From: Mermis nigrescens
Taxonomy: Eukaryota; Nematoda; Enoplea; Mermithida; Mermithidae
Length of the DNA stretch: 64,000 bases
Direction of reading: 5' to 3'
NCBI GenBank assembly: GCA_036768485.1
Contig: JAVLUZ010000145.1
Span: 19,222,706-19,286,705 of the forward strand
Shown: positions 59,430-64,000 of the stretch, in pieces
Layout of the letters: the number at the start of each line of letters is the position of its first letter
How positions within the stretch are numbered: position 1 is the stretch's first letter
Notes under the pieces: model-generated
The model's database searches: none
What the model saw: the letters and a program-made list of their open reading frames with translations, nothing else
What the model was told of the DNA's origin: nothing
Position numbers and translations under genes: made by a program

Positions 59430-59847
59430 ATGGCTGACTACCTAGACAACAATCATTCGATCAATATTTCGATCGATATTCGCGAAAATCAATCGATGCA
59501 GATATTGTTGTACTTTCAATACATCGTGTTGATGATTTCGACCTCGTACGATTTACAAGTCACCGCCCTCTTTATCTTCGTATTGAGACCTCTGAAAGTG
59601 TTGCCGGCAAACGTCAAGCCGTTCATGACGACGCTGGCCGGCGCCCTGATGGCCCACGGCGTATTTTTCGTATTTTTCTCAGTGTACGGCTTGTATTTCG
59701 AGTTGAATGGCCGAAAAGACGACGCCGTGATGCCCCCGTGGGAAAGTTTTGCGCTTTCGTGCAAAACTTCAACCTGTTAGCGAGCGGCGCGGAATTTTCG
59801 GCCGCCCTCGGGGTTGCGTTAGAGCTGACATTGGGCACGCTAAGCAG
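59430..59847 (+). CDS. Second seven-transmembrane receptor gene, first exon only
   Basis: Paralogue of the 45.2-kb receptor. From ATG 59,430 it encodes an N-glycosylatable N-terminus (NHSINIS), TM1 with the shared VLMIST.YDL and VLRPLKVLPANVKPFM motifs, TM2, then, in a shifted frame, TM3 (FCAFVQNFNLLASGAEFSAALGVALELT, shown here in parts as FCAFVQNFN and ASGAEFSAALGVALEL). It ends at AGCAG/GTAGCC in phase 2, exactly like the first gene. GC content is noticeably higher than in the surroundings. Downstream exons equivalent to TM4-TM7 were not identified before the window ends. They may lie beyond it, or the gene may be truncated. Confidence 0.65.
59727..59746 (+). other. Candidate 20-nt micro-intron or frameshift in the second receptor
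   Basis: GTGATGCCCCCGTGGGAAAG begins GT and ends AG. Removing it joins the TM2 frame to the TM3 frame, a net +2 shift, where the first gene needs +1. Confidence 0.5.
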
Positions 59848-60146
59848 GTAGCCGGCCGACGACGTATAAGTGAGAGTGGGAAGAGTTAATCCCCCTGAGA
59901 ATCCGAAATACCTCCCACGGATAACGGTCCTAGAAATCATATTTTTGGCAAGTTTTTTTTGGCGGTTTTTCGAACTTTTCTCCGTCCAGACTTATACCGT
60001 CGAGAATCGACCATATATGGCCAAAAGCATACTGTATTATTGGAGTACGTCAACCAGCTGTAAAATATTTTTCGAATATCAATAAAAAACATTCTTTCCA
60101 AGTCGAGGTCGCTAATTACGAAATTTAGTAGTCAAAAAGTCGTGCT

Positions 60147-60401
60147 CACAAGTAGGCGTACGGTATGCAACCCCCAAAAAGCCGGATACCCCCCCCGAAA
60201 TCAAAATACCCGGCCCCAGAATTCAATTTTTGAAAATTTGTTCGTTTTTTAGCAATTTTTTGATGCCAATGGATAGTTTTCGAGTAGAAACGTTGAAAAA
60301 TTGTGTTTTGTTCGCCATACCACCATTTTTAAGACCATTTTTTGACCTTTGAAAAAGATTGCACCTCTTCCCCACCAGAATTTTAGTGCTGCCCACGTAT
60401 G
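60147..60401 (-). mobile_element. Family A element, copy 14
   Basis: Complete block order ending GTGCTGCCCACGTATG. The left end CACAAGTAGGC is mutated. The flanks GTCGTGCT and GCCGAGCA agree at only five of eight positions. Confidence 0.78.
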
Positions 60402-60769
60402 GCCGAGCATAGTCGAAAATTACAAAGGAAGCTACAATTTTCTGCATTATTCTATCATTTCATCTCGTGACTGACTATAGCTTGTTTGTTTCGGCATAAA
60501 CGTTTACTGCATTATCCCTCTTTGTCATATTGTATTTCAAACTAGATTTCCCACGACTTTACCGATTGTTTATTTCTAAAAAACAACGGAGGACCAATGC
60601 AGTTTAGAATAGTGCAAAAAATTTGAGCTTTCGTCGCAACTTTGATATAGTATAAGTACGACTTTTGACTTGCATATTCGTAATCAGCGACCTTGAATCA
60701 GTCAGGAAGCATGCTTTTTTGTTGTTATTGGAAAAACAGTTAACAGAGTGTTGAAGTATTCAACAAGAC

Positions 60770-60940
60770 CATACATGGGCAGCAATGAAATTCTGGGAAA
60801 GGGTGAAATCACCGAAAATTGCCAAAATTCCTCAAAAATGTTTACCAAAAATAGAATGATGGGGTCTGCAGTAATATTTGAGTGTTTTTTAATGTCTGCG
60901 GAGAAGGTGTAAATCCCAGAACACTCCATTTACACGCGTG
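60770..60940 (+). mobile_element. Family B element, copy 5
   Basis: CATACATGGGCAGCAATG to TTACACGCGTG with the family B interior (GAAATCACCGAAAATTGCC, GTCTGCAGTAATATTTGAG). The flanking octamers match at five of eight positions. Confidence 0.7.
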
Positions 60941-61163
60941 CTCCAGACCCGTAACACAATGTATTTATTATTTATTATTTATTATTTATTTATTTGATAT
61001 TTCATTTATTTGTTTAATTATTTATATATTTTATGTTAATGTTTCTTTTTTATTATTAAGATTAATATTATTATTATCGTAATATTTTTAGTATCTATAA
61101 TGTTAATTCGTTTATTTATTCATTTATTCGATGAATTGATTTTTTCTTCCTTTTTTCAACAAT

Positions 61164-61255
61164 GAGAGGCAGTCTAGCCGCCTGGACTGGTGCCGCTAGG
61201 TTGCAGTGACAGTCAGAGAATTAAAGGCACGGAACGTAGCAACCTAGTTCCTCTC
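61164..61255. other. Candidate folded RNA or SINE-like segment
   Basis: A GC-richer island of about 92 bp in AT-rich sequence that can fold as one unit. The closing stem is GAGAGG (61,164-61,169) with CCTCTC (61,250-61,255). A first hairpin is CAGTC/GACTG (about 61,170-61,189). A second, perfect 9-bp stem is CTAGGTTGC (61,196-61,204) with GCAACCTAG (61,239-61,247). No tRNA cloverleaf, box A or box B of good quality was recognised. Function unknown. Confidence 0.3.
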
Positions 61256-61359
61256 CGATGACCTCGTCCATTTATGATTTTTTGATTTTTTTCTTCCTCT
61301 CCTACGATTCCTTTTTTTCCTTTTTTATTTAAGTTTTCGTTTTATAATCTTGCCTACTT

Positions 61360-63035
61360 TTTCTGTTCCAATCAAAATACGAAAAAACCTGTTTTTTCGC
61401 CCATTTTACACCTCAGATTTAAACTCAATATTACGTTTTTTGAATGCGGCTTGCTTCGACGTGTAGCCCTTAGAAGTTACTTTATTTCTATTTTATTTAA
61501 TTCATCCCATTCCCAACTCATAAGCGAAAAAGTTGGCAGAGAAATCTTCGACGAAATCTGTTTTTTTACTTATCCACTAGAGTGTAAAGTTTATACCCCT
61601 GGTACTAACTGCGTATTGATTGTAGAAAAGTTTTCTGGTACGCACAAGATAGCCCTTGATCCGCAGTACATTTCTGTCAAAAAATTCCTTAAAACTCATT
61701 ACCGGAGTTGTTGGCAGACATAAACGAGTCGAAAACTCGACCAAACTGTGTCTTTTCACCCCCAGATTTTCGCACTCTTAACACTCCCATTCGAGACTAA
61801 GGCGACATTCAAAAAACAAAAAAATAAGTCAAGTGAAGTGCATGATTTTGCCAAAAGGATTGAAAAAAATAAAAAGTCAGTATTCAGAAGACTTGAACCC
61901 ATTATTCCTTTTTTAATGCCATATGCGAAAATGGATACGTTAGCCACGGCACCAACTCGACATATCGGCGGATTTGAGCTTGATTATACTATTTTGAAAA
62001 ATATTTATCATTCTACTGAAGTTCAAGAATAGTGCATGTACGATGATAAAAATAATTATTTATTAGAGACGAGTCAAAAACCTCTGAAATCAGAAAAATC
62101 TGATCAAACAATATGCAATACAGAGTTATTTATCGGCATTAGAAAATAGATGTATAATTCAAAGTTAACCTCTTTATACCTCAACAAACACTAGCTGTAG
62201 AAAAGTTTAAAGGTCAGATTCGTTATTCTGACCTTATGGAGAACATTTTTTTAAAAAAATTCATCATCCACGATGCTCTGAGCGGTAAAAATTGTTTCAG
62301 TGTAAAGTTTACACCTGCACTAATAACGCAATATTGGTTGTAAAGAAACAAAATAAACTTGGACGTGTAGCGCTTAGGACGAGGCACATTTTAAAGATTA
62401 TTACCGCATTCTGTCTACTACGTGGAAAATATAACAGGAAAAAAATATTCTGTTGTCCCAGACTCTTTACAATAAACGCCTCTAAATTTGAAAATATTAC
62501 TTTTTCAAAAAAATAAAAAAGGCTCTCCTAGATTTTATAACTGTCTATCTTTTGAAACTTCAGACTGCATAGAATGAAAAACTGAATTAGATATGCTTCT
62601 GCACATGAAAACAGTAAAAAAAACCATCTACTTTACACAATATTGCGTAAAAAGAGAAGAAGAAAAAGGGTTTCGAGATATCGGAACTTCTCTACAACAT
62701 TAAACCAATTGGACTGCGCGGAAACTAAAATTGAGTTAGATAAGCTGAAGGACACGAAAAGAGTAAAAAGCCCATATACTTTACATTTTTGTGCAACAAC
62801 CATTGAGTGTAGAGAAATTCTTAAGGTCAGATTTGTAATCTACAGCTCAGAGGCAACATTTAAAAATAATTGACCCTCCGCAAATTATTTGATTTTTTGG
62901 TTTTCACTTTTAAACACTCATTGCTAACTCGGTATTGCGTTTTAAATAAAAAAAACACCGGCATTGAATTTTTTAATTATCCATCGATTAAAGAAAACGC
63001 ACTTTCACAGGTGTGTGCCATTGTTGCTGTGAGGG
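61360..63035 (-). repeat. Family F, inverted copy
   Basis: Reverse-complement match to 22.9-24.15 kb (GGGCGAAAAAACAGG, CGACGTGTAGC, ACGCAATATTGG, CAGACTGCATAGAATG words). It ends with the F start block in reverse (GCACTTTCACAGGTGTGTGCC at about 63,000). It lacks coding potential despite several short frames. Confidence 0.75.
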
Positions 63036-63054
63036 GAGACACAAATTTATTATT

Positions 63055-63082
63055 ACGATGATGATGATGATTATTATTATTA

Positions 63083-63134
<52 letters not shown>

Positions 63135-63135
63135 G

Positions 63136-63186
<51 letters not shown>

Positions 63187-63243
63187 ATTATTATTATTTT
63201 TATTATTATTATTAATATTATTATAATAATTATTATTATTATA

Positions 63244-63274
<31 letters not shown>

Positions 63275-63326
63275 TTTATTAATAATATTATTATTATGAT
63301 TATTATTATTATTATTATTATTATTA

Positions 63327-63405
<79 letters not shown>

Positions 63406-63420
63406 TACTATCATTTTTGT

Positions 63421-63453
<33 letters not shown>

Positions 63454-63472
63454 TATTATTATTATTAGACTC
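63055..63472. repeat. (ATT)n microsatellite, about 420 bp
   Basis: Mostly ATT triplets with a few ATG, GTT and TTTTT interruptions, turning to AAT at 63,425-63,450. It directly abuts the end of the inverted F copy. Poly-Ile and poly-Asn frames here are artefacts. Confidence 0.95.
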
Positions 63473-64000
63473 TACACTTGTCCAGCTGACTGAAATAAGT
63501 AAGCTCAAAACAAAGAAAATAAGCGGAAGCTGAGTACTCACAACTCTATGAGTTACATTTTAATTTTAATACATATGCGGATGTACTAAGTGCATTTAAC
63601 TCATGTGTATTAGTCGATTATAAACACAATCAGGATTTTGAGTCAATTTCTCTTCAAATTTCGCGTTCTTGGTCGTAATTTTTTTGAGTAAGTGGGTTTC
63701 AAACCCATGACCTTCTAATCCATGGGAAAAATCGTCAAAAAAAATCTTTGCAGCGGCACAAATTAGATCAATTTCACAAATGTGGCTTACAACAGCCTCT
63801 GGTAAAAAAGCGCATCCTTTTAATTGTAAATATCAGAGGGATGTGTTGTGTGCAGGCTTTTCACAATACTCGCATATTATCCTCATGCATCATCACTTTA
63901 CACAAATCGTTTTTGCATGAAGTAAATTAATATTATTTTTGTTAAACTTTTTCACAAAAAATAGTGTAGCATAGTAAATCTTTGGGACGTTTTTATAGGT
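63473..64000. other. Window edge, nothing recognised
   Basis: No gene or repeat was identified. Confidence 0.4.

Noticed and set aside
59975..60085. Downstream exon of the second receptor
   Set aside because: Only AKSILYYWSTS resembles the paralogue. It would skip TM4-TM5 and stop early, so it was not annotated as an exon.
61451..62032. Two ORFs of 90-94 residues
   Set aside because: Inside the inverted family F copy and disrupted in the other copies.
63690..63765. tRNA-like text on the minus strand (GGTTTGAAACCC after GGATTAGAAGGTC)
   Set aside because: A T-arm-like block is present, but no acceptable D-arm, anticodon stem or acceptor stem could be paired.

Overview
This window reads as the nuclear genome of an invertebrate animal, not a prokaryote. 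It is AT-rich and gene-poor. The coding pieces are interrupted by introns with GT/AG borders, and there is no operon structure or ribosome-binding signal. A seven-transmembrane receptor with chemoreceptor-like features, LINE and mariner remnants and T-rich AG splice acceptors fit a nematode or a related phylum. I cannot fix the species from sequence alone.

Genes. The best-supported gene is a seven-pass membrane receptor at 45,225-54,140 (+). Its four exons join in matching phase across about 9 kb, and the introns are full of transposable elements. A paralogous first exon lies at 59,430-59,847. Both need a reading-frame jump at the same place, just before the TM3 cysteine, and a 19- or 20-nt GT...AG micro-intron would repair each. 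Weaker gene candidates are a secreted or anchored protein at 12,726-13,339, a mucin-like Thr/Ser-repeat protein with a cysteine-rich domain at 16,478-17,786, a single-pass membrane protein at 21,054-22,433 with a microsatellite-filled intron, and a doubtful small secreted ORF near 36 kb.

Repeats fill most of the rest. (1) A superfamily of short non-coding elements (families A-D, with a K family of different ends) has termini near CATACGTGGGCAGC and 8-bp target-site duplications, often perfect. About 14 family-A copies are visible, some nested in other repeats. (2) A multi-kilobase non-coding family F is built of diverged tandem units, each with GTGTAAAG motifs often paired as GTGTAAAGTTTACAC. 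It has four forward-oriented copies (22.9, 31.4, 37.9 and 47.5 kb) and two inverted ones (30.3 and 61.4 kb). Two copies carry an 0.8-kb inverted-repeat element (G) and a shared tail, so 22.9-26.7 kb and 31.4-35.8 kb are a large duplicated composite. (3) Two foldback-like elements have minisatellite arms, at 18.7-19.7 kb and 26.75-28.46 kb. (4) Two solo LTRs have 4-bp target duplications. (5) There are two 5'-truncated LINE tails, a dead mariner transposase broken by two family-A insertions, a 225-bp TA-flanked MITE with its empty site in the sister copy, and long AAT, AT and ATT microsatellites.

Layout. 0-7 kb: dispersed repeats, a minisatellite and LINE ends. 7.56-7.66 kb: assembly gap. 9-16 kb: short MITE-like elements and one gene candidate. 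16.5-22.4 kb: two gene candidates with a foldback between them. 22.9-40.2 kb: F/G composites and the large foldback. 42-43.6 kb: solo LTR. 45.2-54.1 kb: receptor gene. 55-56.6 kb: dead mariner. 59.4 kb: second receptor. 61.4-63.5 kb: inverted F copy and an ATT microsatellite. No transposase able to move families A-D was seen.
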